64,000 bases of DNA, from the NCBI RefSeq assembly GCF_900115745.1, contig NZ_FOXP01000006.1, positions 124,001 through 188,000 on the forward strand, given 5' to 3'. How positions within the stretch are numbered: position 1 is the stretch's first letter; each line of letters opens with the position of its first letter. The position numbers were made by a program, and so were the translations under genes. This stretch comes from Sphingomonas rubra (GTDB lineage: Bacteria > Pseudomonadota > Alphaproteobacteria > Sphingomonadales > Sphingomonadaceae). Positions 11,706 through 20,743 of this stretch are shown here, piece by piece. The notes under the pieces are model-generated. The model saw only the letters and a list, made by a program, of their open reading frames with translations. It ran no database searches and was not told the origin of the DNA.

Positions 11706-12158
11706 ATGCGCGGGCAGATCTTGGGGGTGGACCGGCGGACCGGTGATGGACTGGTCGCGGGCGACGATGGCCGCCGCTACACGTTTCGGCCCGATGATTG
11801 GGCGCATAGCGGCGAGCCCGCCATCGGCTTGCACGTCGATTTCGACCCGATCGACAGTCGCGCGCAGAGCATCTTTCCGATGCCGGTGGCACCCGGCTCC
11901 GTGCCTGCCGCGGTGAGCCCCGCAGCGCCCACCACGGCGAGCGATCGCAACAAGATCATCGCTGCCTTACTGGCGTTCTTCCTCGGCACGCTCGGCATTC
12001 ACCGCTTCTATCTTGGCAGGAACGGCTCCGGAATCGCGATGCTTGTTCTGAGCATCACCATCGTCGGCCTGCTCGTCAGCGCGCCTTGGGCGCTGATCGA
12101 CGCGGTGCGATACCTGGTCATGCCGGACGAGGAATTTGCGAGACGTTACGCCCGGTGA
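11706..12158 (+). CDS. TM2-domain membrane protein
   Basis: The 150-residue protein has an N-terminal soluble part (about 1-60) that reads like a small beta-barrel (GQILGVDRRTGDGLVAGDDG). A Pro/Ala linker and a C-terminal TM2 domain follow: two hydrophobic helices separated by the conserved LGTLGIHRFYLGR turn. Many alphaproteobacteria carry TM2 proteins of unknown role. It stands between dapD and glpX on the same strand without tight coupling to either. Confidence 0.8.
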   Translation: MRGQILGVDRRTGDGLVAGDDGRRYTFRPDDWAHSGEPAIGLHVDFDPIDSRAQSIFPMPVAPGSVPAAVSPAAPTTASDRNKIIAALLAFFLGTLGIHRFYLGRNGSGIAMLVLSITIVGLLVSAPWALIDAVRYLVMPDEEFARRYAR

Positions 12159-12211
12159 CGCCGCGCCTCGCGTGCGCTAACGCTCGCCCCCGAACATATC
12201 CGGGAGCCTTC

Positions 12212-13171
12212 ATGACCGACAGCAGCAACCCCCTCGACCGCGTCCTCGTGCTGGAGATGGTGCGCGTCACCGAGGCCGCCGCCATCGCCGCGTCGACGCT
12301 CACCGGACGCGGCGACGAGAAGGCGGCCGACGCCGCCGCCGTGGAGGCGATGCGGGCCGCGTTCAACGACCTCGACATCGACGGCACCGTGGTGATCGGC
12401 GAGGGCGAGCGCGACGAGGCGCCGATGCTCTACATCGGCGAGAAGGTCGGCACCGGCCAGGGCCCCGCGATCGACATCGCGCTCGACCCGCTGGAGGGTA
12501 CGACGATCTGCGCCACCGCCGGCCCGAACAGCCTGGCCGTGCTGGCGATCTCGGAGAAGGGCGGCCTGCTCAACGCGCCCGACGTGTACATGGACAAGAT
12601 CGCGGTCGGCCCCGGCTATCCGGCGAACGTCATCGACCTCGACCGCAGCCCGGCGGAGAACGTCCGCGCGGTGGCGGCGGCCAAGGGCGTCGATCCGCGC
12701 GAGATCATGGTGTGCGTGCTCGACCGCCCGCGCCACCAGGCGATCATCGACGAGCTGCGCCAAGTCGGCTGCGGCGTGGTGCTGATCGGCGACGGCGACG
12801 TGGCGGGCGTGATCGCGACCAGCGATCCCGACACGACGATCGACCTCTACATGGGGCAGGGCGGCGCGCCGGAGGGTGTGCTCGCCTGCGCGGCGCTGCG
12901 CTGCGTTGGTGGGCAGTTCAAGGGCCGGCTGCTGTTCCGCAACGACGACGAGCGCGCCCGCGCCGCCAAATGGGGCGTGACCGACCTCGACAAGCAGTAC
13001 GACCTGACCGAGCTCGCGCGCGGCGACTGCATCTTCGCCGCGACCGGCGTTACCGATGGGTCGCTGCTGGCGGGCGTCAAGCGCGGCAAGGGCAAGATGA
13101 CGACCGAGAGCGTCGTGATGCGCGCCTCCTCGGGCACGGTGCGCTGGGTGAAGGGCGAGCACCGGCTGTAA
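12212..13171 (+). CDS. glpX: Class II fructose-1,6-bisphosphatase
   Basis: GlpX hydrolyses fructose 1,6-bisphosphate to fructose 6-phosphate in gluconeogenesis. The 319-residue protein shows the metal-binding GEGERDEAP and DPLEGTT motifs early on, then LIGDGDV and the GGAPEGVLAAAAL-like GQGGAPEG segment. The start at 12212 (MTDSSNPLDRVL) matches family length. The stop codon shares one base with the start of the next gene (TAATG), which indicates co-translation with the CPBP protease. Confidence 0.95.
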   Translation: MTDSSNPLDRVLVLEMVRVTEAAAIAASTLTGRGDEKAADAAAVEAMRAAFNDLDIDGTVVIGEGERDEAPMLYIGEKVGTGQGPAIDIALDPLEGTTICATAGPNSLAVLAISEKGGLLNAPDVYMDKIAVGPGYPANVIDLDRSPAENVRAVAAAKGVDPREIMVCVLDRPRHQAIIDELRQVGCGVVLIGDGDVAGVIATSDPDTTIDLYMGQGGAPEGVLACAALRCVGGQFKGRLLFRNDDERARAAKWGVTDLDKQYDLTELARGDCIFAATGVTDGSLLAGVKRGKGKMTTESVVMRASSGTVRWVKGEHRL

Positions 13172-13839
13172 TGCCCGCCGGCCTGCTGCTGGCGCTCGCG
13201 CTGGCAGCGGTCGGCTGGTTCGCGCGAAGGACGCCATCGCCGCCGAGCCGTGCGGCGCGGTATCGGCGGTGGATGGCGCGCGTGGGCGCGGCGTTCGGAT
13301 TATCGACGCTCGCCGGCCTGGCGCTGCTCGGCCGGGTCGACGCGCTCTGGCGGCTGCCGATGGAGTTCGCGCCTCTCCGCGCGATGCTGCCGGCAATGGC
13401 GCTCGCCGAGGTCGCCGGTGGCGCGATCGGCGGTGTCGCGATCGGGCTGGCGGTGGCGGGCTGGCGCGCGCGGCGTGGTGGCCGGCCGATCGGTAAACCG
13501 GGATCGCTGATGCCGCGGTCGCGCGCGGAACTGCCCTGGGGTGCCGCCGTCGCGCTGGTCGCGGGCGTGGCGGAGGAGCTGTTCTTCCGCCTGCTGCTGC
13601 CGCTGCTGATCGCGATCTTCACCGGCAGCGCGCTGCTGGGCTTCGGCGCGGCGACGCTCGTGTTCGCCGGGCTGCACCGCTATCAGGGATGGCGCGGGGT
13701 CGTCGCGACCGGGCTGTTCGGCGCCGTGATGACGGCGATCCTGCTGATAAGCGGCGCATTGTGGCTGGTCGTGCTGCTCCACGCCGCTATCGACCTGGGC
13801 GGGCTCGTCCTGTGGCCCGCCCTGTACCGAGCGCGATAA
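13171..13839 (+). CDS. CPBP-family intramembrane glutamic endopeptidase
   Basis: This 222-residue polytopic membrane protein carries the CPBP/Abi motif EELFFR (near residue 131) in a transmembrane helix. A second-motif histidine lies in FAGLHRYQGW and a third in LLHAAIDL. These residues form the active site of Rce1-like intramembrane proteases. Six or so hydrophobic stretches are visible. The substrate is unknown. The gene starts on the last base of the glpX stop. Confidence 0.85.
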   Translation: MPAGLLLALALAAVGWFARRTPSPPSRAARYRRWMARVGAAFGLSTLAGLALLGRVDALWRLPMEFAPLRAMLPAMALAEVAGGAIGGVAIGLAVAGWRARRGGRPIGKPGSLMPRSRAELPWGAAVALVAGVAEELFFRLLLPLLIAIFTGSALLGFGAATLVFAGLHRYQGWRGVVATGLFGAVMTAILLISGALWLVVLLHAAIDLGGLVLWPALYRAR

Positions 13840-13852
13840 GGAACACACGCCC

Positions 13853-14074
13853 ATGGCCGAGATCGTCATCAGCCCCAGCGGCCCGGCCGCGATGGAAACG
13901 GGCCTCATGATCGACGAGACGGGCACCCGCTTCGTCGTGCTCACCTTCCGCGAGCCGGATGCGGACCCTGTTCTCGTCACCTTCACGGTGCCGCTGTTCC
14001 AGAACTTCGTCCACCATCTGGGCAAGACGGCCGAGGCCGCGCTCGACGAGTTCAACTGGCAGGTGCCGGAGTAG
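13853..14074 (+). CDS. Small conserved hypothetical protein (73 aa)
   Basis: The 73-residue soluble protein (MAEIVISPSGPAAME...) has no recognised domain, signal peptide or membrane segment. It reads as alternating beta strands with a C-terminal helix. It follows the CPBP gene by 13 bp with a plausible AAGGA ribosome-binding site. It ends four bases before the 3' end of the oppositely oriented tRNA-Gly. Confidence 0.65.
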   Translation: MAEIVISPSGPAAMETGLMIDETGTRFVVLTFREPDADPVLVTFTVPLFQNFVHHLGKTAEAALDEFNWQVPE

Positions 14075-14077
14075 GGA

Positions 14078-14151
14078 TGGAGCGGGTGAAGGGAATCGAA
14101 CCCTCGTCGTAAGCTTGGGAAGCTTCTGCTCTACCATTGAGCTACACCCGC
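14078..14151 (-). tRNA. tRNA-Gly (CCC)
   Basis: The complement strand folds into a cloverleaf. The acceptor stem is GCGGGTG/CACCCGC, the D arm GCTC-GAGC, and the anticodon loop TTCCCAA gives anticodon CCC. The T loop is TTCGATT and CCA is encoded at the 3' end. The first anticodon-stem pair (27-43) appears to be a G-A mismatch. It lies between a small gene and chaA. Confidence 0.93.
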
Positions 14152-14229
14152 GACGTGATGGCGAGTGCCACAACCGCCCCGCCGTCGTCAACGCGCGATC
14201 GCTCCCGGACCTAGAACGACCCGTCGTGC

Positions 14230-14252
14230 ATTCCCCTTTCTAACAGGGGAAT
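14230..14252 (+). promoter_or_regulatory. Hairpin covering the chaA Shine-Dalgarno
   Basis: ATTCCCCT (14230-14237) and AGGGGAAT (14245-14252) form a perfect 8-bp stem around a 7-base loop. The 3' arm contains the AGGGGA ribosome-binding site of chaA, 6 bases before its ATG. The stem would hide the site from ribosomes, so it may act as a translational switch or RNA thermometer. This is inference from sequence only. Confidence 0.45.
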
Positions 14253-14256
14253 TCGG

Positions 14257-15381
14257 ATGAACGACGAGACCATACCACCGCCTTCGACCAAGCGCGCTCT
14301 GCTACGGCGGCTGGCGCTGCCATGGTGGACGATCGCCTTTCCGCTGGCCGGCGTCGCCGCAATCCTGCTGTCGCTTGCCAAGGTGGGCGGCATCGGGACG
14401 ATCGTGGCGATCGTCGTGCTGATCGGCAGCGTGCTCGCCGCCGTCCATCATGCGGAGGTCGTCGCCCACCGTGTCGGCGAGCCGTTCGGCACGCTGGTGC
14501 TGGCGGTCGCGGTGACGGTGATCGAGGTGTCGCTGATCGTCAGCCTGATGCTGTCCGACGCGGGCGACGCGTCCACGCTGGCGCGCGACACGGTGTTCGC
14601 GGCGATCATGATTATCCTCAACTTCATCGTCGGTCTGTGCCTGCTGGCGGGCGGCATCCGCCACGGCGAGCAGCGTTTCACCCTGCGCGGGGTTTCCGCC
14701 ACCTTGTGCGTGCTGGCGGCGATGGCGGTGCTGTCGCTGGTCCTGCCCAACTACACGGCGACCACGCCGGGGCCGACCTATGCGCCGTCGCAGCTGGTGT
14801 TCGTCGCGGTCGTGTCATTGATCCTCTACGGCACCTTCGTGATGGTGCAGACGGTCCGTCACCGCGATTATTTCCTGCCGCAGGGTGAGGCGCTGCCCGC
14901 CGACGCGCATGCCGAGCCACCCACCGACACCGCCGCGTGGAGCGCGTTCGCGGTGCTGCTGGTGGCACTGGTCGTCGTGGTGCTTCTCGCCAAGGATCTG
15001 TCGCCCACCGTCGAGGGGGCGATCCTGGGCGCAAGCCTGCCGCTGGCGCTGGTCGGCGTCGTCATCGCCGCGCTGGTGCTCGCGCCCGAGAGCCTGGCGG
15101 CCTATCGCGCGGCCAAGCGCAATCGGTTGCAGACCAGCCTCAACCTGGCGCTGGGATCGGCGTTGGCGACGATCGGGCTGACCATCCCGGCGGTGGCGAT
15201 CGTGTCGCTGCTGCTCGACCTGCCGCTGGCACTCGGCATCTCGGCCAAGAGCGTGGTGCTGTTGGCGCTGTCGCTGTTCGTGTCGACGCTGTCGCTGGGC
15301 ACGGGCAAGACCACGGTGCTGCAAGGCGCCGTCCACCTGGTGATCTTCGCGGCATATCTGTTCGTGACGATCGTGCCGTAG
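14257..15381 (+). CDS. chaA: Calcium/sodium:proton antiporter ChaA
   Basis: The 374-residue inner-membrane protein belongs to the Ca2+/cation antiporter superfamily. It has about ten hydrophobic segments and two copies of the characteristic alpha repeat: the first around AVTVIEVSLIVSLML (about residues 87-101), the second around NLALGSALATIGLTIPAVAIVSLL. Each has the conserved acidic or polar residues of ion-binding helices. It exports Ca2+ or Na+/K+ in exchange for protons. The length matches E. coli ChaA. Its ribosome-binding site lies within a perfect hairpin. Confidence 0.9.
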   Translation: MNDETIPPPSTKRALLRRLALPWWTIAFPLAGVAAILLSLAKVGGIGTIVAIVVLIGSVLAAVHHAEVVAHRVGEPFGTLVLAVAVTVIEVSLIVSLMLSDAGDASTLARDTVFAAIMIILNFIVGLCLLAGGIRHGEQRFTLRGVSATLCVLAAMAVLSLVLPNYTATTPGPTYAPSQLVFVAVVSLILYGTFVMVQTVRHRDYFLPQGEALPADAHAEPPTDTAAWSAFAVLLVALVVVVLLAKDLSPTVEGAILGASLPLALVGVVIAALVLAPESLAAYRAAKRNRLQTSLNLALGSALATIGLTIPAVAIVSLLLDLPLALGISAKSVVLLALSLFVSTLSLGTGKTTVLQGAVHLVIFAAYLFVTIVP

Positions 15382-15397
15382 GTCGGCCGGCCGCAGG

Positions 15398-15655
15398 CTA
15401 TCGCCGCAACCGGCTCGCCAGGGCGAACCCCGCCGCCGCTTGCAGCGCGCCGTAGAGGCGGCGGCGGGTGGGGTGGCCGGCGAAGGGGCGGACGAGGAGG
15501 TCGACCGCCGTCACCTCCGACCGCCACAAGGCGACGTGGCGCGTCGGCTGGAACAGGCCGAGCAGACCGTCGCCGATCATGAACACGGCCGCCATCTCGG
15601 CCGCGCGGCGGATGCCCAATTGCGTGTCGATCATTTCTTGCTGGTCGTGCGCCAT
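15398..15655 (-). CDS. Small hypothetical membrane-associated protein (85 aa)
   Basis: The 85-residue product (MAHDQQEMIDTQLG...) has one moderately hydrophobic stretch (AAVFMIGDGLLGLF) and a basic C-terminus. It overlaps the end of the M1 aminopeptidase gene by 25 bp on the same strand, so it is probably translated from the same mRNA. I recognise no domain. The start is chosen at the first ATG in the overlap. Confidence 0.6.
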   Translation of the reverse strand: MAHDQQEMIDTQLGIRRAAEMAAVFMIGDGLLGLFQPTRHVALWRSEVTAVDLLVRPFAGHPTRRRLYGALQAAAGFALASRLRR

Positions 15656-17325
15656 GCCTGGAGTTCCTCGATCGCGGTGGACCTCCTCAACACGTGAGCG
15701 TCCGGATCGATCACCACGTGCGCGTCGGCGGCGACCGGGAGCGAGCCGCGGCCCCCCGTCATCGGCAGCGTCGTGCGCCGGCCGTCCACCTCTACCTCGA
15801 CCGGCATCGGGAAGGCGCCGCCCGGTGCCTTCCAAGCCAGCGACAGCGTGCCGTCGCTCCGCGTCTCCACCAGTTCCGGAAGCGCTGCGCGCCGCAGATA
15901 GGTGTCGAAGAACCAGCCGTAATCCTTGCCCGTCACCTGCCGCACGAAGCCCTCATATTCGGCGGTCGAGCCGTAACGGGGCGTGAAGTTGCCGGGTTTC
16001 GGATCGGTGCGCCCGTAGACGGCAAGCCGGGTCACGTCGCGGAACGCGGGCTCGCCGATCAGCCAGCGCAAGCTGTGCAGCATCCACGCGCCCTTGTTGT
16101 AGATGTCCTGGCCGGGCCCGCCCCTGGACGGCTCGTACACCTCCTCCTCGGTGACGGAGCGGCCCCGCACCATCGGCACCTTGTTGGCGATGCCGGCGCG
16201 GCTGCCCTGCATCATCGCCTGGTAGCGGGCGCGACCCTCGCGCCACTCGCCGTACATCGGCTGCATCAAGGTGCCGTAACCCTCGTGCAGCCAGTAATCG
16301 TCCCAGTCGCCGGCGGTCAGCTGGTTGCCGAACCATTCGTGCGCCAGCTCGTGCTGGAACAGCCAGTCGAACCCCTCGACCGCCTTGGCGTAATTGTTGC
16401 CGTAGGCGTTGATGGTCTGGTGCTCCATGCCCTTGTGCGGCGTCTCCACCACGCCGAGCTTCTCGTCGCCGAAGGGATAGGGGCCGACCACGCTTTCGAA
16501 AAAGTCGAGCGTCGGCGCGAACTCGGCGAACAGCTTCTCCGCCTGGGGCCGCTCGCCGGGCAGGTACCAGTAGGTCATCGGGATGCTGTTGCCGAAGCGG
16601 CTCTTGTAAGTGCCGGTGACCTCTTCGTAGGGGCCGACATTGAGCGCGATCGCGTAGGTGTTGGGCTGGCGCGCGCGCCAGTTCCAGCGGGTGCGGCCGT
16701 CCGGCAGCGTGTCGATGCCGAGCAGCCGGCCGTTGGAGGGCGCCTCCAGCCCCTTGGGCACGGTGACGTGGATCGTCGCCATCGCCGGCTCGCCGCGCGG
16801 AAAGTCGAGGCAGGGCCAGAACAGGTCGCAGCCATAGCCTTCCGCCGTGGTCGCGAACCACAGCCGCCCGTCCTTGGTCTTCGACCACACCACCCCGTCG
16901 TCCCACGGCGCGTTGAGCGCGACGTGCGGTGTGCCGCCATAGGTGATGCGGACTGACGTCTTCTCCCCCGCCGCGAGCGGGCGGGGCAGGGTGACGATCA
17001 GCTGCCCGTCCGGTCGCGTGATCCGGCCGGCGGGCAGGGGCGCGCCGTCGACCGCCACCGCGCTGACCGGGAGGTTGGAATCGAGATCCAAGATCAGCCG
17101 CGCGACGGGTTTGATGGCGGTGAAGCCCAGCGTCGCGACGCCCTCCAGCCGGTATCGTTCCGGCAGCAGCTCGAAGGCCAGGTCGGCGCTGTCGAAGCGC
17201 ACCGCCAGTTGTTCGGCCGGGCGGGGGCCGCCGGATTTCTGCGTCTGCTCGCTGATCGGCGGCGTGCCCTTGGCAGGTGGCTTGACCGGAGTGGCGGCGG
17301 CGAGGAGGAGGGGGAGCAGGATCAT
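15631..17325 (-). CDS. M1-family zinc metallopeptidase (aminopeptidase N-like)
   Basis: The 564-residue exported protease has a signal peptide (about 1-14), an N-terminal beta domain and a thermolysin-like catalytic domain. The zinc site is HELAHEWFGNQ followed by a downstream Glu in LHEGYGTLM. The substrate-binding GAMEN motif appears as KGMEHQ. It ends with a short beta-rich domain and lacks the long C-terminal helical domain of PepN, as in shorter M1 enzymes. It removes N-terminal residues from peptides, probably in the periplasm. Confidence 0.92.
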   Translation of the reverse strand: MILLPLLLAAATPVKPPAKGTPPISEQTQKSGGPRPAEQLAVRFDSADLAFELLPERYRLEGVATLGFTAIKPVARLILDLDSNLPVSAVAVDGAPLPAGRITRPDGQLIVTLPRPLAAGEKTSVRITYGGTPHVALNAPWDDGVVWSKTKDGRLWFATTAEGYGCDLFWPCLDFPRGEPAMATIHVTVPKGLEAPSNGRLLGIDTLPDGRTRWNWRARQPNTYAIALNVGPYEEVTGTYKSRFGNSIPMTYWYLPGERPQAEKLFAEFAPTLDFFESVVGPYPFGDEKLGVVETPHKGMEHQTINAYGNNYAKAVEGFDWLFQHELAHEWFGNQLTAGDWDDYWLHEGYGTLMQPMYGEWREGRARYQAMMQGSRAGIANKVPMVRGRSVTEEEVYEPSRGGPGQDIYNKGAWMLHSLRWLIGEPAFRDVTRLAVYGRTDPKPGNFTPRYGSTAEYEGFVRQVTGKDYGWFFDTYLRRAALPELVETRSDGTLSLAWKAPGGAFPMPVEVEVDGRRTTLPMTGGRGSLPVAADAHVVIDPDAHVLRRSTAIEELQAWRTTSKK

Positions 17326-17381
17326 GCGCCCTGCATCGCCTTAGCGGAAGGCAGGTGCAAGCCGCCTGTCGCCCAACCGCT

Positions 17382-17480
17382 CCGTCACCCCGGACTTGAT
17401 CCGGGGTCCATGCTTCCGCACGACCAACGGCCCGCTGCTCTCGCGGCACGATGGACCCCGGATCAAGTCCGGGGTGACGG
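17382..17480. repeat. Long perfect palindromic repeat (CACCCCGGACTTGATCCGGGG)
   Basis: A perfect 30-bp inverted repeat has arms at 17382-17411 and 17451-17480. Each arm is itself partly palindromic (CCCCGGA...TCCGGGG), and they flank a 39-bp spacer. One arm recurs at 20627-20655. It lies between the aminopeptidase start and lon, in the position of a dispersed REP-like element. Confidence 0.75.
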
Positions 17481-17542
17481 TAGTGAGTGGGGTGGGAATG
17501 GTGGCCACTCGATCGGCAGGGAAACGCGCCATCGCAAGCTGA

Positions 17543-17570
17543 TTGATGGTTTCGGAACGCTTCCCATATA
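17543..17570 (+). promoter_or_regulatory. Candidate lon promoter (sigma70/sigma32-like)
   Basis: TTGATG (17543-17548) is followed after 16 bp by CATATA within TTCCCATATA. The CCCAT start of the -10 region resembles the CCCCAT of heat-shock sigma32 promoters, and lon is a heat-shock gene in many bacteria. Distance to the lon ATG is 46 bp. The assignment is by eye only. Confidence 0.35.
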
Positions 17571-17616
17571 AGTGCACGGAACAGGCGCCTGCTTACGGCG
17601 CCCGAGCGGAGCCCCA

Positions 17617-20022
17617 ATGAACCAGTCCTACCCCGTCCTGCCGCTGCGCGACATCGTCGTCTTCCCCAACATGATCGTTCCGCTGTTCGTCGGCCGCGAC
17701 AAGTCGGTCGCCGCGCTGGAGGCCGCGATGAACGCGGACAAGGAGATCTTCCTCGTCGCCCAGCTCGACCCCGCGCACGACGATCCCGCACGCGAGGATT
17801 TGTACGAGGTCGGCGTCACCGCCACCGTGCTCCAGTTGCTGAAGCTGCCCGACGGCACCGTGCGCGTGCTGGTCGAGGGCAAGGCGCGCGCCCGGCTGGA
17901 CGAGCTGACCGCCCGCGAGACGTACCTGACCGCCACGGTGGAGATGCTCGAAGACCGCGAGGCCGAGGGCGTCGAGGTCGAGGCGCTGATGCGCTCGGTG
18001 GTCAACCAGTTCGAGAGCTATGCCAAGCTCAACAAGAAGGTGCCGTCGGAAACCGGCGCGCAGCTGGGCGAGATGACCAAGGCCGCGCTCCTGTCCGACG
18101 CGGTCGTCGCCAACGTCCAGGCCAAGGTCGCCGACAAGCAGGCGCTGCTGGTCGAGGTCGATCCCGCCAAGCGGCTGGAGATGGTCTTCGCGCTGATGGA
18201 GGGCGAACTCGGCGTCCTTCAGGTCGAGAAGAAGATCAAGAGCCGCGTCAAGCGCCAGATGGAGAAGTCGCAGCGCGAATACTACCTCAACGAGCAGTTG
18301 AAGGCGATTCAGCGCGAACTCGGCAACGGCGACGAGGAAGGCGACGGCGACGAGATCGCCGAGTTGACCCAGAAGATCGCGACGCTGAAGCTCTCCAAGG
18401 AAGCGCGGACCAAGGCGACCGCCGAGCTGAAGAAGCTCAAGTCGATGGCGCCGATGTCGGCCGAATCGACGGTGGTCCGCAACTATCTCGACGTGCTGCT
18501 CGGCCTGCCCTGGGGCAAGAAGTCGAAGGTCAAGAAGGACATCGCCGCGGCGCAGGCGATCCTCGACGAGGATCATTACGCGCTGGAGAAGGTGAAGGAC
18601 CGGATCGTCGAGTATCTCGGCGTGCAGGCGCGCACCAACAAGCTGAAGGGGCCGATCTTGTGCCTGGTCGGCCCGCCCGGCGTCGGCAAGACCTCGCTCG
18701 GCCAGTCGATCGCCAAGGCGTGCGGGCGCGAGTTCATCCGCCAGTCGCTGGGCGGCGTGCGCGACGAGGCGGAGATCCGCGGCCATCGCCGTACCTATAT
18801 CGGCTCGCTGCCGGGCAAGATCGTCACCAATCTGAAGAAGGCGGGGACGAGCAACCCGCTGTTTCTGCTCGACGAGATCGACAAGCTCGGCCAGGATTTC
18901 CGCGGCGATCCGGCCTCGGCCTTGCTGGAGGTGCTCGACCCGGAGCAGAACGGCAAGTTCCAGGACCATTATCTCGAGATCGACCTCGACCTGTCGGACG
19001 TGATGTTCGTCTGCACGGCGAACACGCTCAACCTGCCGCAGCCGCTGCTCGACCGGATGGAGATCATCCGGCTGGAAGGCTATACCGAGGACGAGAAGGT
19101 CGAGATCGCCGAGCGGCACCTCGTCGCCAAGCAGGTCGAGGCGCACGGGCTGAAGGCGGGCGAGTTCACGCTGACCCATGAGGGCCTGCGCGCGCTGATC
19201 CAGCGCTACACGCGCGAGGCGGGCGTCCGCACGCTGGAGCGCGAGATCGCCAAGCTCGCGCGCAAAGCGCTGCGCCGCATCCTGGAGGGCAAGGCGACGA
19301 GCGTCACCGTCACGCCCGACAACCTCCACGAGTTCGCCGGCGTCCAGAAATATCGCCACGGCCTGTCGGAGACCGAGCACCAGATCGGTGCGGTCACCGG
19401 CCTCGCCTGGACGGAGGTGGGCGGCGAGCTGCTGACCATCGAATCGGTCACGGTCGGCGGCAAGGGCGCGGTGCGAACCACCGGCAAGCTCGGCGACGTG
19501 ATGAAGGAGTCGGTCGAGGCGGCGTGGAGCTACGTCAAGGCACGCGCGCCGAGCTACGGGATCAAGCCGTCGCTGTTCCACCGCAAGGACGTCCACGTCC
19601 ACCTGCCCGAGGGCGCGGTGCCCAAGGACGGACCGTCGGCGGGTATCGGCCTGGTCACCTCGCTCGTCTCGACGCTGACCGGCGTCGCGGTGCGGCGCGA
19701 AGTGGCGATGACCGGCGAGGTGACGCTGCGCGGCCGCGTGCTGCCGATCGGCGGGTTGAAGGAGAAGCTCTTGGCGGCGCTGCGCGGCGGTATCACCACC
19801 GTGCTGATCCCGCAGGAGAACGAGAAGGATCTCGCCGACATCCCGCAGAACATCAAGGATGGTCTCACCATCGTACCGGTGACGCACGTCGACGAAGTGC
19901 TGAAGCTGGCGCTGGTCGAGCCGCTGGAGGCGATCGAGTGGACCGACGCGGACGAGCTCGCCGCGCTGCCGCCCGCGCCGATCGCGCCGGCGGGAACAGT
20001 GTCCGGCGGCCTGCCGCACTGA
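17617..20022 (+). CDS. lon: ATP-dependent protease Lon
   Basis: Lon degrades misfolded and regulatory proteins in the cytoplasm. The 801-residue protein has the N-terminal substrate-binding domain starting [17 protein letters not shown] ([17 protein letters not shown]). An AAA+ module follows with Walker [10 protein letters not shown] and Walker [11 protein letters not shown]. The C-terminal protease domain has the Ser-Lys dyad at S674 (KDGPSAGIG) and K715 (PIGGLKEK). The length is typical of LonA. The start at 17617 gives the conserved N-terminus; upstream frame is not conserved. hup (HU) follows 129 bp downstream, the usual lon-hup order. Confidence 0.98.
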   Translation: MNQSYPVLPLRDIVVFPNMIVPLFVGRDKSVAALEAAMNADKEIFLVAQLDPAHDDPAREDLYEVGVTATVLQLLKLPDGTVRVLVEGKARARLDELTARETYLTATVEMLEDREAEGVEVEALMRSVVNQFESYAKLNKKVPSETGAQLGEMTKAALLSDAVVANVQAKVADKQALLVEVDPAKRLEMVFALMEGELGVLQVEKKIKSRVKRQMEKSQREYYLNEQLKAIQRELGNGDEEGDGDEIAELTQKIATLKLSKEARTKATAELKKLKSMAPMSAESTVVRNYLDVLLGLPWGKKSKVKKDIAAAQAILDEDHYALEKVKDRIVEYLGVQARTNKLKGPILCLVGPPGVGKTSLGQSIAKACGREFIRQSLGGVRDEAEIRGHRRTYIGSLPGKIVTNLKKAGTSNPLFLLDEIDKLGQDFRGDPASALLEVLDPEQNGKFQDHYLEIDLDLSDVMFVCTANTLNLPQPLLDRMEIIRLEGYTEDEKVEIAERHLVAKQVEAHGLKAGEFTLTHEGLRALIQRYTREAGVRTLEREIAKLARKALRRILEGKATSVTVTPDNLHEFAGVQKYRHGLSETEHQIGAVTGLAWTEVGGELLTIESVTVGGKGAVRTTGKLGDVMKESVEAAWSYVKARAPSYGIKPSLFHRKDVHVHLPEGAVPKDGPSAGIGLVTSLVSTLTGVAVRREVAMTGEVTLRGRVLPIGGLKEKLLAALRGGITTVLIPQENEKDLADIPQNIKDGLTIVPVTHVDEVLKLALVEPLEAIEWTDADELAALPPAPIAPAGTVSGGLPH

Positions 20023-20061
20023 TCCGGGTTATCGCCGCGACGAACGGAGTCGGCGCGGCGG

Positions 20062-20089
20062 TTGACTTGGGCGCGGCGCCCGCGATTAA
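20062..20089 (+). promoter_or_regulatory. Candidate hup promoter
   Basis: TTGACT (20062-20067) is separated by 16 bp, including the palindrome GGGCGCGGCGCCC, from the weak -10 element GATTAA (20084-20089). It lies about 60 bp upstream of the HU start codon in the lon-hup gap. Confidence 0.45.
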
Positions 20090-20151
20090 GTGCGGCCGAT
20101 CGCGGCCGTATGTTTTCGCGGGCGCAGCGATTCTTTTCCGGGGGAACATTG

Positions 20152-20424
20152 ATGAACAAGCAGGAGCTGATCGCGTCGGTCGCCGATACCGCGGGTCTCC
20201 AGCGCAGCGACGCGGTGAAGGCGGTGGAGGCGGTGTTCGACGCCATCTCCGCCAGCCTCAAGAAGGGGGACGAGGTGCGCCTGGTCGGCTTCGGCACCTT
20301 CTCCGTCTCGAAGCGCAAGGCGTCCACCGGCCGCAATCCGCGCACCGGCGAGCCGATGACGATCAAGGCGTCCAGCCAGCCCAAGTTCAAGGCGGGCAAG
20401 CTCCTGAAGGACTCGGTCAACTAA
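20152..20424 (+). CDS. hup: DNA-binding protein HU
   Basis: The 90-residue histone-like protein has the canonical HU/IHF fold: an N-terminal helical part ([16 protein letters not shown]) and the [23 protein letters not shown] strand-arm region that inserts into the DNA minor groove. It compacts and bends DNA in the nucleoid. The GGGGGAAC ribosome-binding site sets the start. It is downstream of lon, as in many proteobacteria. Confidence 0.97.
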   Translation: MNKQELIASVADTAGLQRSDAVKAVEAVFDAISASLKKGDEVRLVGFGTFSVSKRKASTGRNPRTGEPMTIKASSQPKFKAGKLLKDSVN

Positions 20425-20476
20425 CCCCTTGCCAAGGCACCGCGCCCCCGCCTAGAGGGCTGCCTCCGGTGACGAT

Positions 20477-20551
20477 GGGCGCGTAGCTCAGCGGTAGAGC
20501 ACACCCTTCACACGGGTGGGGTCACAGGTTCAATCCCTGTCGCGCCCACCA
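20477..20551 (+). tRNA. tRNA-Val (CAC)
   Basis: The cloverleaf has acceptor GGGCGCG/CGCGCCC, D arm GCTC-GAGC, anticodon stem CACCC/GGGTG with loop TTCACAC (anticodon CAC) and T loop TTCAATC. The discriminator is A and CCA is encoded. It follows hup and is followed at once by a strong terminator hairpin. Confidence 0.96.
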
Positions 20552-20567
20552 TCGTACCGGCGTTTTG

Positions 20568-20603
20568 AAAAGGCCCGCGGCTCGACAGAGCGGCGGGCCT
20601 TTT
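20568..20603 (+). terminator. Rho-independent terminator after tRNA-Val
   Basis: AAAAGGCCCGC (20568-20578) pairs perfectly with GCGGGCCTTTT (20593-20603). The T-tract gives the classic terminator form 17 bp after the tRNA end. The A-tract on the other side would allow function in both directions. Confidence 0.85.
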
Positions 20604-20625
20604 CGTGTCTGATCCTCTCCAGTGT

Positions 20626-20722
20626 TCGTCACCCCGGACTTGATCCGGGGTCCATCGGTCGGCGTACCTCGCGGCTGATGGCCATGCGGCACCATGGATG
20701 CCGGGTCGAGCCCGGCATGACG
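20626..20722. repeat. Mosaic palindromic repeat
   Basis: The left arm (20627-20655, CACCCCGGACTTGATCCGGGG) matches the element at 17382. The right arm (20692-20722, GCCGGGTCGAGCCCGGC then ATGACGA) matches the element at 7610. One element therefore pairs arms of two subfamilies. It lies between the tRNA-Val terminator and the 3' end of the DUF808 gene. Confidence 0.65.
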
Positions 20723-20743
20723 AAGAAGTGGAACGGGCGCGGC

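Noticed and set aside
17593..20019. 808-aa open frame antisense to lon
   Set aside because: It is the mirror image of a highly conserved gene in a GC-rich genome; the composition is that of a shadow frame and no domain is visible.
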